Shown: positions 1 through 8,820, counted from the stretch's first letter. The stretch is 64,000 nucleotides of DNA from Pseudomonas sp. GM80 (GCF_000282515.1 NZ_AKJD01000064.1:16578-80577), one strand, 5' to 3'. Translations and numbers: made by a program. Notes: a model not told the origin generated them from the sequence alone.

Positions 1-599
1 CCGGCCTCGACCGCCCAGTGACTCCAGTCCATTTCCCGCTCGCCATGCAACGTTGTGCGCTGTGCCGCCGGTAGCGCGATAACACGCGGATGACAGGCCG
101 GGTAGAGGCGATCGGCGAGCAACACTTTGAAGCTGCATTCGGCCTGTGAACTGATGTCGTCGCGCACCGCCAGATCGATGGTCTGCGTGGCCATGTCCGG
201 CACTTCATCGGTGCTGTAGATCCACAGATCAACCTTGGGGTGTTGCTGGCGAAAGTCCGCCAGTCGCGGCAGCAACCAATGCCGGGCAAACGCTGGTGTG
301 GTGTTGAGCACCAGTTGATTGGGCTTCTGATACTGGCCCAAACGACGAATGCCCACGGCCAGTTGCTGCAGCATCGCTTGCGTGGTGCTGAGCAAATCGT
401 GGCCGGCATCGGTCAGCGCCACGCTGCGTCCGCTGCGAAAAAACAGCGGCTGCTCCAGGTACGCCTCAAGGCTGCGGATCTGCTGACTGATCGCCGATTG
501 CGTGAGGCTCAACTCTTCAGCGGCCTTGTGAAAACTGCCCAGTCGAGCGGCCGCTTCAAAGCCGCGCAGGGAGCTGAGCGGCGGCCAGTGTTTAAGCAT
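1..599 (-). CDS. LysR-family transcriptional regulator, C-terminus cut by window edge
   Basis: The reading frame starts at the ATG complementary to 597-599 and stays open to base 1, giving about 199 residues before the edge. The N-terminus is a clear LysR helix-turn-helix: SLRGFEAAARLGSFHKAAEE followed by LSLTQSAISQQIRSLE, then QPLFFRSGRSVALTDAG. The next part, with LLPRLADF, is the start of the effector-binding domain, of the GcvA-like subgroup. It is divergent from the agmatine operon that starts at 711, with 111 bases between the two starts, so it is the obvious candidate regulator of that operon. That link is inference from position. The effector is unknown. Confidence 0.85.
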   Translation of the reverse strand, partial: MLKHWPPLSSLRGFEAAARLGSFHKAAEELSLTQSAISQQIRSLEAYLEQPLFFRSGRSVALTDAGHDLLSTTQAMLQQLAVGIRRLGQYQKPNQLVLNTTPAFARHWLLPRLADFRQQHPKVDLWIYSTDEVPDMATQTIDLAVRDDISSQAECSFKVLLADRLYPACHPRVIALPAAQRTTLHGEREMDWSHWAVEA

Positions 600-710
600 A
601 TCGATAAGCTCCGCTAATCAGTTGTCTGCTAAATCCATCGTTTGTTTGCCGATTTTACGGCCCGTAGCATAAGCGCATTGAACACAGTGGCTTAACTAGC
701 GAGGCTTATC

Positions 711-1763
711 ATGCAGCACAACGACAATAAAAACAGCGCCTGGATGATGCCGGCAGAGTGGGTGACCCATGCCGCGACGTGGATGGTCTGGCCGCACAAC
801 CAGACGTTGTGGGAATCGGGTTGGCGCGTGACATTGGCGCAAGTGCAGGACGATTTCGCTCGCGTCGCCAATGCCATTGCCCTGTTTGAGCCGGTGAAAC
901 TGGTGGTCGATCCATCGGCCATTGCCAGCGCCAAAGCGTTGTGCGGGCCGAACATCGAGCTGATCCCGTTGGCAGTAAATGACAGTTGGTGCCGTGACTC
1001 CGGCCCGACGTTTGTCTGCCATCCGCAGCAAGGACTGGCCGGCGTGAGTTGGCGCTTCAACGCCTGGGGTGGCAAGTCGGCGCACGATCTGGACGAAAGC
1101 CTGGCGCGCCGCGCGCTCAATCACCTCGGCCTGGAATGCTTCGGTACGCCGCTAAGCAACGAGGGCGGGGCGATTCATGTCGATGGCCAAGGCACGTTGA
1201 TCACCACGGAATCCGTGCTGCTCAATCCCAACCGCAACCCGGGCATGAGCAAAGCCGAGATGGAAGAGACCTTCAGCCGCCTGCTCGGCGTGAAGAAAAC
1301 CATCTGGCTGCCGGGCGATCCGGATTACGTCACCGGCGACATGACCGATGGCCACGTTGATGGCGTCTGCGCCTTTGCCCGCCCCGGCGTGTTGCTGGTG
1401 GATGCAACGCACGATCAATCGTCGGTATACGCCGAGGTGGCGCGGGAAAATCGTCGTGCGCTGGAGCTGGCCACCGATGCGCAAGGACGCCGCTTCGAGC
1501 TGATCGAACTGTTCGAAGCCACCGACGCGGTCGACAGCGAAGCCGAAGTGTTCTGCGCCTCGTACACCAATTTCTACATCGCCAACGGCGCGATCATCAT
1601 GCCGGCTTACGGTATCGAAGCGGATCACGTTGCGGCGAACGTGCTGGAAAAAGCCTTCCCCGGCCGCGAAGTGGTGCCGGTGCAAATCAATCATCTGGCC
1701 CATGGCGGCGGCGGAGTGCATTGCATCACCCAACAGCAGCCGGCCTGGCCGGTGAAGGGTTGA
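711..1763 (+). CDS. aguA: Agmatine deiminase (first copy, cytoplasmic)
   Basis: This 350-residue protein belongs to the agmatine deiminase/peptidylarginine deiminase family, which hydrolyses agmatine to N-carbamoylputrescine and ammonia. The sequence shows the family signatures: NDSWCRDSGPTF near residue 90, EGGAIHVDGQGT in the middle, GHVDG with the catalytic His, and GGGGVHCITQQQP with the nucleophilic Cys at residue 338. There is no signal peptide, so it should be cytoplasmic. It is the first gene of a tight operon; the next start lies 4 bases after its stop. The order A-B-substrate-binding-A' matches the second agmatine operon agu2ABCA' reported in P. aeruginosa, so it may better be called agu2A. 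Confidence 0.93.
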   Translation: MQHNDNKNSAWMMPAEWVTHAATWMVWPHNQTLWESGWRVTLAQVQDDFARVANAIALFEPVKLVVDPSAIASAKALCGPNIELIPLAVNDSWCRDSGPTFVCHPQQGLAGVSWRFNAWGGKSAHDLDESLARRALNHLGLECFGTPLSNEGGAIHVDGQGTLITTESVLLNPNRNPGMSKAEMEETFSRLLGVKKTIWLPGDPDYVTGDMTDGHVDGVCAFARPGVLLVDATHDQSSVYAEVARENRRALELATDAQGRRFELIELFEATDAVDSEAEVFCASYTNFYIANGAIIMPAYGIEADHVAANVLEKAFPGREVVPVQINHLAHGGGGVHCITQQQPAWPVKG

Positions 1764-1767
1764 AATC

Positions 1768-2676
1768 ATGACAATCCTGACCATTGCCACCACCCAGATG
1801 CCGTGCACCTGGGATTTACCCGGCAACCTTGATCGCGCCGAGCAACTTGTCCGCGATGCGGCGCAGCAGGGCGCGCAAGTGATCCTGTTGCAAGAGCTTT
1901 TCGCCACGCCATATTTCTGCATCGAGCAAAGCCACAAACACATGGCGTTGGCCGAGGAGTATCGCGACAGCCGCGTGCTCGCGCGCTTCGCCGCACTGGC
2001 CCGTGAGTTGGGCGTGGTGTTGCCGCTGAGCTGGTTCGAGAAGGCCGGCAACGCCTACTTCAATTCATTGAGCGTGGCCGATGCCGACGGGCGTTTGTTG
2101 GGCGTGTATCGCAAGACGCACATTCCCAACGCCATCGGCTATCAGGAGAAGGAGTATTTCAGCCCCGGTGATACCGGTTTCAAAGTCTGGGACACCGCGT
2201 TTGGTCGTCTCGGCGTGGGCATCTGCTGGGATCAATGGTTTCCGGAAACCGCGCGTTGTCTGGCGTTGATGGGGGCTGAGGTGCTGCTGTATCCGACTGC
2301 CATTGGTTCGGAACCGGGCTGCGCGGCGCTGGATTCGCGCGACCATTGGCAGATGACCATGCGCGGCCACGCCGCTGCCAATCTGCTGCCGGTGGTGGCG
2401 TCGAACCGCGTTGGTCGCGAAACGGCGACCACTGATTCGGGCCTGCAAATGAGCTTCTACGGCTCATCGTTCATCAGCGATCACAAAGGCCAGTTACTCG
2501 CCGCTGCCGACCGCGACAGCACTGGCTTTTTACTGCAAAGCGTCGATCTGACGGCCATGCGCGAAGAGCGTTTGAGCTGGGGCATCTACCGCGACCGTCG
2601 TCCGGAAATGTATGGGCCGCTGCTGAGTCAGGACGGTCGCCACCTTCATGCACGCTGGAACACTCAAGGGGTTTGA
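1768..2676 (+). CDS. aguB: N-carbamoylputrescine amidohydrolase
   Basis: A nitrilase-superfamily enzyme of 302 residues that converts N-carbamoylputrescine to putrescine, CO2 and ammonia, the second step after agmatine deiminase. The nitrilase triad is visible: Glu43 in LLQELF, Lys116 in YRKTHIPN, and Cys153 in GVGICWDQWFPE. Its length is normal for AguB. It starts 4 bases after aguA and ends directly before the substrate-binding protein gene, so the three are cotranscribed. Its product is fed by the upstream deiminase and possibly by the exported one encoded at 3831. Confidence 0.93.
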   Translation: MTILTIATTQMPCTWDLPGNLDRAEQLVRDAAQQGAQVILLQELFATPYFCIEQSHKHMALAEEYRDSRVLARFAALARELGVVLPLSWFEKAGNAYFNSLSVADADGRLLGVYRKTHIPNAIGYQEKEYFSPGDTGFKVWDTAFGRLGVGICWDQWFPETARCLALMGAEVLLYPTAIGSEPGCAALDSRDHWQMTMRGHAAANLLPVVASNRVGRETATTDSGLQMSFYGSSFISDHKGQLLAAADRDSTGFLLQSVDLTAMREERLSWGIYRDRRPEMYGPLLSQDGRHLHARWNTQGV

Positions 2677-2677
2677 T

Positions 2678-3781
2678 ATGGCTACCAATCACAAGTGTTT
2701 GCTCGGCGCGATGGGCCTGGCATTGATCTGCGTGATGCCGTCGCTGCACGCCGAAGACAAAACCCTGCGGCTGTACAACTGGGCCGATTATTTTGCCGAA
2801 GACACGTTGAGCCGCTTTACCGCCGAAACCGGGATCAAGGTGATTTACGACGTCATGGACGGTAGCGAAACGCTGGAAGCGAAGATGCTTTCCGGCGGCA
2901 GCGGGTATGACCTGATCTTCCCCGGCGACACCGTGGCCGAACGCTTGATGCGCGCCGGCAGCCTGATGCCGCTGGATCAATCGAAGCTGACGGAACTGGC
3001 CGACATCGAACCCGGTTTGCAGAAACTGCGCGGCCATTACGCGCACTCCAGCAAAGCCACGGTGCCTTACACTTGGGGCACCATTGGCCTGACCTACAAC
3101 GAAGAACAGATCAAAAAGCGCATGCCTGATGCGCCGGTGAACAGCCTCGACATGTTGTTCAAGCCTGATCTGGCGGCGAAGTTTGCCGACTGCGGGATCT
3201 CAATGATCGACTCGCCGGACGAAGCACTGGCGGTGGTGCTCAATTACCTCGGTCGCGATCCGCGCAGCGGCAAAGCCGAGGATCTGGCAGCGGCCAGTGA
3301 GTTGCTGATGAAATTGCGTCCGTACATCCGCAAATTCCAGTCGCAACCGGTGACCGATCTGGTCAATGGCAACCTGTGTCTGTCACTGGGTTACAGCGGC
3401 GACATGACCCAGGCCCAGCGCACCTCGGACAGCGCCGGGAAACACACGAAGTTTCAGTACCGTGTACCTCGCGAAGGCACCACGGTGTGGATGGACACCA
3501 TGGCCATTCCGGTCGACGCCAGACATCCGGAATACGCCTACGCGTTCATCAACTTCGTCATGCGTCCGCAGAACATGGCCGCGATCAGTAACTTCACCGG
3601 CTATCCGACTTCCAATGCCAAGGCGCGGGCGAGTGTCGATGGAAGCATGCGCGACAACCCGGACATCTACCTCGACGAAGCGACCTATGCTCGTTTGATT
3701 CCGGGCAAGGACATCCCCCAGGCCGACATGCGCGCACGCATGCGCACCTGGACCAAATTCAAGACTGCCACTGGCCAATGA
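2678..3781 (+). CDS. Periplasmic polyamine-binding protein (PotF/SpuD family)
   Basis: The product resembles putrescine/spermidine ABC-transporter binding proteins, with LRLYNWADYF at the mature N-terminus and the SGGSGYDLIFPGDTV block. I place the start at the ATG at 2678, one base after the aguB stop, because an AAGGG sequence lies just upstream and the protein then begins with a normal signal peptide ending at SLHA. A longer in-frame start at 2648 lies inside aguB and would spoil the signal peptide. No permease or ATPase gene is nearby, so it either shares a transporter encoded elsewhere or acts as a periplasmic sensor. It corresponds to agu2C in the P. aeruginosa operon. Confidence 0.88.
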   Translation: MATNHKCLLGAMGLALICVMPSLHAEDKTLRLYNWADYFAEDTLSRFTAETGIKVIYDVMDGSETLEAKMLSGGSGYDLIFPGDTVAERLMRAGSLMPLDQSKLTELADIEPGLQKLRGHYAHSSKATVPYTWGTIGLTYNEEQIKKRMPDAPVNSLDMLFKPDLAAKFADCGISMIDSPDEALAVVLNYLGRDPRSGKAEDLAAASELLMKLRPYIRKFQSQPVTDLVNGNLCLSLGYSGDMTQAQRTSDSAGKHTKFQYRVPREGTTVWMDTMAIPVDARHPEYAYAFINFVMRPQNMAAISNFTGYPTSNAKARASVDGSMRDNPDIYLDEATYARLIPGKDIPQADMRARMRTWTKFKTATGQ

Positions 3782-3786
3782 TCCAC

Positions 3787-3815
3787 GGCCGGCGCGTTCG
3801 CCGGCCCTGGTTTTT
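3787..3815 (+). terminator. Intra-operon GC hairpin with T-run
   Basis: An 8-bp GC-rich stem (GGCCGGCG / CGCCGGCC, loop CGTT) is followed by CTGGTTTTT. It sits between the binding-protein gene and the exported deiminase gene, so it may lower expression of the last gene or stabilise the upstream mRNA. The T-run is interrupted from the stem by four bases, so termination may be partial. Confidence 0.6.
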
Positions 3816-3830
3816 ACAGGAATACACTGC

Positions 3831-4952
3831 ATGTCGACTCGTCGTGAGTTCATCAAACAAGTAACGGTTGCCGCCGGTGTGAGCGCCGCTTTTATGGGCC
3901 TCGGCCTGTCGCCGGGCAAGGTGCTCGCGGCCGCACAGGGTCGCTGGTTCATGCCTGACGAAGGCGACAAACACGAACGCGCTTATATCGCCTTCGGTGC
4001 GCAGGACGCGATCTGGGAAGACTTCACCGAAGACGTTCAGCAAGCCCTCGGCCGTGTTGCTCGCGCCATCGCCCGATATGAACCGGTCACGGTGTTCTGC
4101 CGCAAGAACGAGCGCAGCATTGCTGAAGAATTTTGTGGGACGAGCAATATCACCTATGTCACCGCTGCACTCGACGACATCTGGATGCGCGACATCGGCG
4201 CCAATTTCGTCATCGATGACAAGGGCGGTTTGGGCGCGGTTGATTTCAACTTCAACGGTTGGGGCAACAAGCAGCAGCACAGCAAGGACGCGAAGATTGC
4301 GCGATTGGTCGCCAACGACGCGCAAGCCACTTACATCCGCACTGATCTGGTGGGCGAGGGCGGGGGCATCGAAGTCGACGGCCACGGCACCGCAATCATG
4401 ACCGAGAGCAGCTGGATCAACCGCAACCGCAATCCCGACTGGAGCAAGGCCGATGTTGAAGCGGAACTGAAAGAACGCCTGGGCCTGCGCAAAATCATCT
4501 GGCTGCCGGGGATCAAGGGCAAGGACATCACCGACGCCCACGTCGACTTCTACGCACGCTTCATCAAGCCTGGCGTGGTGATCGCCAACCTCGACACCGA
4601 CCCTCAATCCTATGATCACAAGGTCACGCTGGCGCACCTGGACATCCTCAAGAACGCCACCGATGCCGACGGGCGCAAATTGCAGATCCACACGATTTCG
4701 CCGCCACTCAATCCGCGCAAAAGCAAGTTCAACAAAAACAACCCGGACTTCGCCGCCGGTTACATCAACTACTTCGTGATCAACGGCGCGGTCATCGCCC
4801 CGGAATTCGGCGATAAAGCCGCGGACAAGAAGGCGTTCGACCTGTTGTCCGAACTGTACCCGGACCGCGACATCGTCCAATTGAACATCGATGCCATCGC
4901 GGCCGGTGGCGGCGGGATTCACTGCGTCACCAGCCATCAACCACAGGCGTGA
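3831..4952 (+). CDS. Agmatine deiminase (second copy, Tat-exported)
   Basis: A second agmatine deiminase family protein, 373 residues. Unlike the copy at 711 it begins with a twin-arginine signal (MSTRREFIKQV, hydrophobic stretch, then LAAAQ), so it should be folded in the cytoplasm and exported to the periplasm. The family residues are kept: LDDIWMRDIGANF, GEGGGIEVDGHGTA, DAHVDFYARF, and GGGGIHCVTSHQP with the nucleophile Cys365. It corresponds to agu2A' in the P. aeruginosa operon. Periplasmic conversion of agmatine would yield N-carbamoylputrescine outside the inner membrane, which the neighbouring binding protein might collect; that coupling is inference. Confidence 0.88.
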   Translation: MSTRREFIKQVTVAAGVSAAFMGLGLSPGKVLAAAQGRWFMPDEGDKHERAYIAFGAQDAIWEDFTEDVQQALGRVARAIARYEPVTVFCRKNERSIAEEFCGTSNITYVTAALDDIWMRDIGANFVIDDKGGLGAVDFNFNGWGNKQQHSKDAKIARLVANDAQATYIRTDLVGEGGGIEVDGHGTAIMTESSWINRNRNPDWSKADVEAELKERLGLRKIIWLPGIKGKDITDAHVDFYARFIKPGVVIANLDTDPQSYDHKVTLAHLDILKNATDADGRKLQIHTISPPLNPRKSKFNKNNPDFAAGYINYFVINGAVIAPEFGDKAADKKAFDLLSELYPDRDIVQLNIDAIAAGGGGIHCVTSHQPQA

Positions 4953-5002
4953 TTGACTCTTGAACGGATCAAGCCAACTATCGGCGCATAACAACATGAC
5001 CG

Positions 5003-6028
5003 ATGGACCCGAACTTGATCGAACGACGCCAATTCAGCGGAGGCATGAAGGGGAAAAACCTCCGCTATCTGAATGAGCAAAGCCCGGATAGCCCACGCCT
5101 GACCCGCACCGGTTTTCTGCTGCTTGAACACTTTTCGCTGCCGGCCTTCACTCAGGCGCTGGACACTGTAGTCACCACCAATCTGCTGCGGCCGGGGTTG
5201 TTTGCCTCGCGCACGTTCGGGCTCGGCGACGGCGAAGTCGTCAGTGACCTGGGGCTGGTGATTCGGCCCGATGCGCGGCTTGATTTATCGGCGCTTGAGG
5301 AACTGGATCTGCTGGTGGTGTGCGGTGGTTATCGCACCGAGTTGCGCGCGAATGATGAGTTTATCGGCTTGCTGAAAGCGGCGGCGGAGCGGGGCGTGAG
5401 TCTCGCTGGGTTGTGGAACGGTTCGTGGTTCCTCGGGCGCGCCGGATTGCTCGACGGCTATCGCTGCGCCATTCACCCGGAACATCGCCCGGCACTGACT
5501 GAAATCGCCAAGAGCACCCACGTCAGCAGCGAACCCTACGTGATTGATCGTGACCGCCTCACGGCATCAAGTCCGTCCGGGGCGTTTCACATGGCGCTGG
5601 ACTGGATCAAAAGCCTGCACGGCAAGGCGTTGGTCGAGGGCATCGAAGACATTCTGGCGTTTGAAGAATCGCGTTACCGACGGATCAAACCCGATGAAAA
5701 CATCTGCGTCAGCGCGCCGCTGCGGGAAGTGGTGAAGCTGATGGATGCCAATCTGGAAGAGCCGTTGGAGCTGGAGCAACTGGCGGTGTACGCCGGGCGC
5801 TCGCGTCGGCAACTGGAGCGATTGTTCAAGGAACAACTGGGCACCACGCCGCAGCGTTATTACCTCGAACTGCGGATTACCGAGGCGCGGCGTTTATTGC
5901 AGCACACCGAGCTGTCGCAGGTTGAGGTGCTGGTGGCTTGCGGTTTTGTCTCGCCCAGCCATTTCAGCAAGTGCTACAGCGCGTTCTTTGGTTATCGCCC
6001 TTCAAAGGAAAAGCGTCTGGTCAAATAA
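5003..6028 (+). CDS. GlxA-type AraC-family regulator (DJ-1/PfpI domain plus HTH)
   Basis: The 341-residue product has a DJ-1/PfpI-like N-terminal domain (about residues 33-200, with LDLLVVCGGYRTEL and LAGLWNGSWFLG) and a C-terminal AraC helix-turn-helix (about 240-335, with LEQLAVYAGRSRRQLERLFK and VACGFVSPSHFSKCY). Regulators of this layout often control use of arginine, choline, carnitine and related nitrogen compounds. It lies 50 bases after the agmatine operon on the same strand, which suggests it senses an agmatine or polyamine signal. The start at 5003 has only a weak ribosome site; an alternative ATG at 5045 follows GGAGG too closely. Confidence 0.85.
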   Translation: MDPNLIERRQFSGGMKGKNLRYLNEQSPDSPRLTRTGFLLLEHFSLPAFTQALDTVVTTNLLRPGLFASRTFGLGDGEVVSDLGLVIRPDARLDLSALEELDLLVVCGGYRTELRANDEFIGLLKAAAERGVSLAGLWNGSWFLGRAGLLDGYRCAIHPEHRPALTEIAKSTHVSSEPYVIDRDRLTASSPSGAFHMALDWIKSLHGKALVEGIEDILAFEESRYRRIKPDENICVSAPLREVVKLMDANLEEPLELEQLAVYAGRSRRQLERLFKEQLGTTPQRYYLELRITEARRLLQHTELSQVEVLVACGFVSPSHFSKCYSAFFGYRPSKEKRLVK

Positions 6029-6036
6029 CACCGGTC

Positions 6037-6136
6037 GTTGCCTGCGCGTACGCCAGAATCCGCCGGCTTACGCGCCTTGAGGGGAGCTGTAGTGTTTCCC
6101 TGTCACTGCAAAACGGTGATTGGGTTTGGTCGCCCG
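6037..6136 (+). repeat. Orphan copy of the DUF6124-leader repeat
   Basis: This 100-base segment matches 49473-49573 closely: both begin GTTGCCT[G/A]CGCGTACGCC, continue AGAATCCGCCGGC, contain TGTTTCCC/CGTTTCCC, the hairpin CACTG-AAAA-C[A/G]GTG, and end GGGTTTGGT[C/A]GCCCG. At 49.5 kb the repeat leads into a structured leader of a DUF6124 gene; here the downstream half and the gene are missing. Confidence 0.75.
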
Positions 6137-6194
6137 TTTCTTGACTGGAGTACGCTATCGCCTCTAGCAGTCGGCGGGCTTAAGGGTGTCTGAA

Positions 6195-6275
6195 CTGGCG
6201 CCATCGCGAGCAGGCTCACTCCTACAAGGGTACGTATTTCAAATGTAGGAGTGAGCCTGCTCGCGATGACGCCAG
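6195..6275. repeat. REPIN-type palindrome (CGCGAGCAGGCTCACTCCTACA type)
   Basis: Two REP-like arms of about 32 bases face each other: the left arm 6195-6226 and the right arm 6244-6275 are near-perfect reverse complements, separated by 17 bases. The arm core TGTAGGAGTGAGCCTGC is a common extragenic palindrome in fluorescent pseudomonads. Confidence 0.85.
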
Positions 6276-6642
6276 TCCGGGCAAAAAATCTGCAAGACTC
6301 TTACACCGCCTCTGACCATCACGCGAGCCCCAATCTCACCCTCAAATAGTCAAGCAGTCAGCCTTTTGCGGTGTTTCTACAGGTGGTGAGTGTTGATCAC
6401 AGCCTTGGCGAACGCCTGCGGCAGGTTGTGTTGAAGTGTGGATTGATGAATCGCTTGGCGCCCGTATCCAAGGTGAAACATGGTGGTGAAACGCACTGAT
6501 CATCGTCTGATTCAGTGAAAAATAATAAGTCGCTGTTTTAAAACAAAAAATATTTCACTTCGTGCTTCCCAAACTGAATAAACCTTGGTAAATTGCGCCC
6601 CGTTCTCACAGCGAACCTAACGAAGTAGCTGGAAAGAGCAGT

Positions 6643-6717
6643 AGGGGCGTCGCCAAGCGGTAAGGCAGCAGGTTTTGATCCTGCCATGCGTTGGTTCGAA
6701 TCCAGCCGCCCCTGCCA
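6643..6717 (+). tRNA. tRNA-Gln (anticodon TTG), CCA encoded
   Basis: The sequence folds as a complete tRNA: acceptor strands AGGGGCG / CGCCCCT, D-loop with AAGCGGTAAGG, anticodon stem GCAGG / CCTGC around TTTTGAT (anticodon TTG), T-loop GGTTCGAATCC, and an encoded CCA at 6715-6717. A strong terminator follows directly. Confidence 0.95.
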
Positions 6718-6723
6718 TATTCG

Positions 6724-6761
6724 AAAAAACGCCAACTTCGCAAGAAGTTGGCGTTTTTTTT
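6724..6761. terminator. Bidirectional rho-independent terminator
   Basis: The stem CGCCAACTTC / GAAGTTGGCG with loop GCAA is flanked by an A-run on the left and a run of eight T on the right. It ends the tRNA-Gln transcript and may also serve the convergent gene at 6832. Confidence 0.9.
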
Positions 6762-6831
6762 ATGCCTGCGATTTGGCCAGGCTTGGAAAAGTGGACATAC
6801 GCGGTGCCGAAGCACCGCGCACGCCAACCAC

Positions 6832-8820
6832 TCAGTGCGGTGCGCGCGGAATGGTTTTCATCAGGTCTTCAGGGCTGATGTGGCCGACCACGCTGCCCGG
6901 TTGCGGCAGGTTGAGGATGTGGCCTTTCATCTTGCCGATGATGTGCATTTCGCACGGCTTGCAATCGAACTTCAGCGTCAGCACTTCATCGCCGTGGATC
7001 AACTGCATCGGCGCGACTTTGGTGCGCACGCCGGTCACGCCTTTGGCCTGTTTCGGGCACAGGTTGAAGGAGAAGCGCAGGCAGTGCTTGGTGATCATCA
7101 CTGGCACTTCGCCCGCTTCTTCGTGCGCTTCGTACGCCGCGTCGATCAGCTTCACGCCGTGACGGTGGTAGAAGTCGCGCGCCTTCTGGTTGTAGACGTT
7201 GGCGAGGAAGGTCAGGTGCGAGTCCGGGTACACCGGCGGCGGGCTGGTTTCGGCTTTACGGCCGCCACGCGGATGAGCGGCGACACGCGCTGCAGTCAGG
7301 TTCTCGATCACTTCACGGCGCAGGGCTTTAAGCTGCGAGTTGGGGATGAAGAACGCTTGTGGCGCATCCAGCTTGATGTCGGTGGCGTGATACTGCGTGG
7401 TGCCGAGTTGGCCGAGCAGATCGCGCAACTGTTCCAGCGCTTGCTCAGGCTTGTTGGCGACGCCGAACGGGCCGTTGAGGGTGACGCTGGCGCTGATGCC
7501 TTCTTCGCTGGTGGCGGTGACTTCCAGCTGTTCTTCACGCAGGCGCGCAACCCAGCTCAGGGCTACGCGACGCTCGGACGAGGTCTTCTGCAGCGCCTGT
7601 TGCCAGTTGTGGTCGAGGTTGCGATTGAGCGGGTGATTCGGGCGCAGCTTGAACAGGCCTTCGGGCATTTCGTTCGGCTCGACGCGATAGCGGTAGCGCT
7701 TCTCGCCGTCTTCTTCGAACTCGCCTTTGGCTTCAGCGATGTTGGCGCGGAAACCGACCACTTCGCGCTTGACCAGCACGTTCAAGCCGTCGCCGTTGGA
7801 CAGCGGTTCGTGGGTCACGACCTGCATGTCACGCTTGCCGACTTTCTCGACCGTGCCCACCGGCAGGCCGGTGAAGGTCGGCGAGTCGAACGCGCCGATG
7901 TCGATCTTGCGATCGGTAACAAAGTAATCGGTGCTGCCGCGGTGGAAGGTTTTTTCCGGGTCGGGCAGAAAGAAGTGTGCGGTGCGGCCGCTGGAAGCGC
8001 GGGCCAGGTCCGGGCGATCTTCGAGGACGTCGTCGAGGCGCTGGCGGTAGTAGGCGGTGATGTTCTTCACATAGCCCATGTCCTTGTAGCGACCTTCGAT
8101 CTTGAACGAACGCACGCCGGCTTCGACCAGCGCGCGGATGTTGGCGCTCTGGTTGTTGTCCTTCATCGACAGCAGGTGTTTTTCGTAGGCGATCACGCCA
8201 CCCTTTTCATCTTTGAGGGTGTACGGCAAGCGGCAGGCTTGCGAGCAGTCGCCACGGTTGGCACTGCGGCCGGTCTGCGCATGGGAGATGTTGCACTGGC
8301 CGGAGAAGGCCACGCACAAGGCGCCATGGATGAAGAATTCGATGGCAGCGTCGGTTTCGTCGGCGATTGCGCGGATTTCTTGCAGGTTCAGCTCACGGGC
8401 CAATACCAGTTGCGAGAAGCCGGCCTGATCGAGGAACTTCGCCCGCTCAAGGGTGCGGATATCGGTCTGGGTCGAGGCGTGCAGCTCGATCGGCGGAATG
8501 TCCAGCTCCATCACGCCCAGATCCTGAACGATCAGCGCGTCGACACCGGCATCGTACAACTGATGGATCAGCTTGCGCGCCGGCTCCAGTTCGTTGTCGT
8601 GCAGGATGGTGTTGATGGTGGTGAAAATGCGTGCGTGGTAACGGCGGGCGAATTCGACCAGCTCGGCGATTTCACCGACTTCGTTGCAGGCGTTGTGGCG
8701 CGCGCCGAAGCTCGGGCCGCCGATGTACACGGCGTCGGCGCCGTGCAGGATCGCCTCACGGGCGATGGCGACATCGCGGGCAGGGCTGAGCAATTCCAGA
8801 TGATGCTTGGGCAAGGACAT
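6832..8820 (-). CDS. rlhA: U32-family protein, probable 23S rRNA 5-hydroxycytidine synthase RlhA
   Basis: The 662-residue protein is a member of the U32 'peptidase' family, which in E. coli proved to be RNA hydroxylation enzymes. It begins with LELLSPARD and GADAVYIGGPSFGAR, and carries the four-cysteine cluster (GALCVAFSGQCNIS and RGDCSQACRLPY) near residues 168-192. A long C-terminal extension brings it to the length of E. coli RlhA (YdcP, about 650), which modifies C2501 of 23S rRNA, rather than the shorter tRNA enzyme TrhP (YegQ). The gene stands alone. The family assignment is firm; the exact target is inferred from length. Confidence 0.8.
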   Translation of the reverse strand: MSLPKHHLELLSPARDVAIAREAILHGADAVYIGGPSFGARHNACNEVGEIAELVEFARRYHARIFTTINTILHDNELEPARKLIHQLYDAGVDALIVQDLGVMELDIPPIELHASTQTDIRTLERAKFLDQAGFSQLVLARELNLQEIRAIADETDAAIEFFIHGALCVAFSGQCNISHAQTGRSANRGDCSQACRLPYTLKDEKGGVIAYEKHLLSMKDNNQSANIRALVEAGVRSFKIEGRYKDMGYVKNITAYYRQRLDDVLEDRPDLARASSGRTAHFFLPDPEKTFHRGSTDYFVTDRKIDIGAFDSPTFTGLPVGTVEKVGKRDMQVVTHEPLSNGDGLNVLVKREVVGFRANIAEAKGEFEEDGEKRYRYRVEPNEMPEGLFKLRPNHPLNRNLDHNWQQALQKTSSERRVALSWVARLREEQLEVTATSEEGISASVTLNGPFGVANKPEQALEQLRDLLGQLGTTQYHATDIKLDAPQAFFIPNSQLKALRREVIENLTAARVAAHPRGGRKAETSPPPVYPDSHLTFLANVYNQKARDFYHRHGVKLIDAAYEAHEEAGEVPVMITKHCLRFSFNLCPKQAKGVTGVRTKVAPMQLIHGDEVLTLKFDCKPCEMHIIGKMKGHILNLPQPGSVVGHISPEDLMKTIPRAPH

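Larger units (their letters stand above)
6029..6642. other. Intergenic stretch with repeat, REPIN and tRNA leader
   Basis: No convincing gene is present. The segment holds an orphan copy of the dispersed repeat (6037-6136), a REPIN-type palindrome (6195-6275), about 250 bases without visible features, and then the AT-rich stretch leading into tRNA-Gln, where its promoter must lie. Confidence 0.6.

Noticed and set aside
1152..2051. 299-codon minus-strand frame across aguA and aguB
   Set aside because: It covers two well-supported genes on the other strand and reads like compositional noise.
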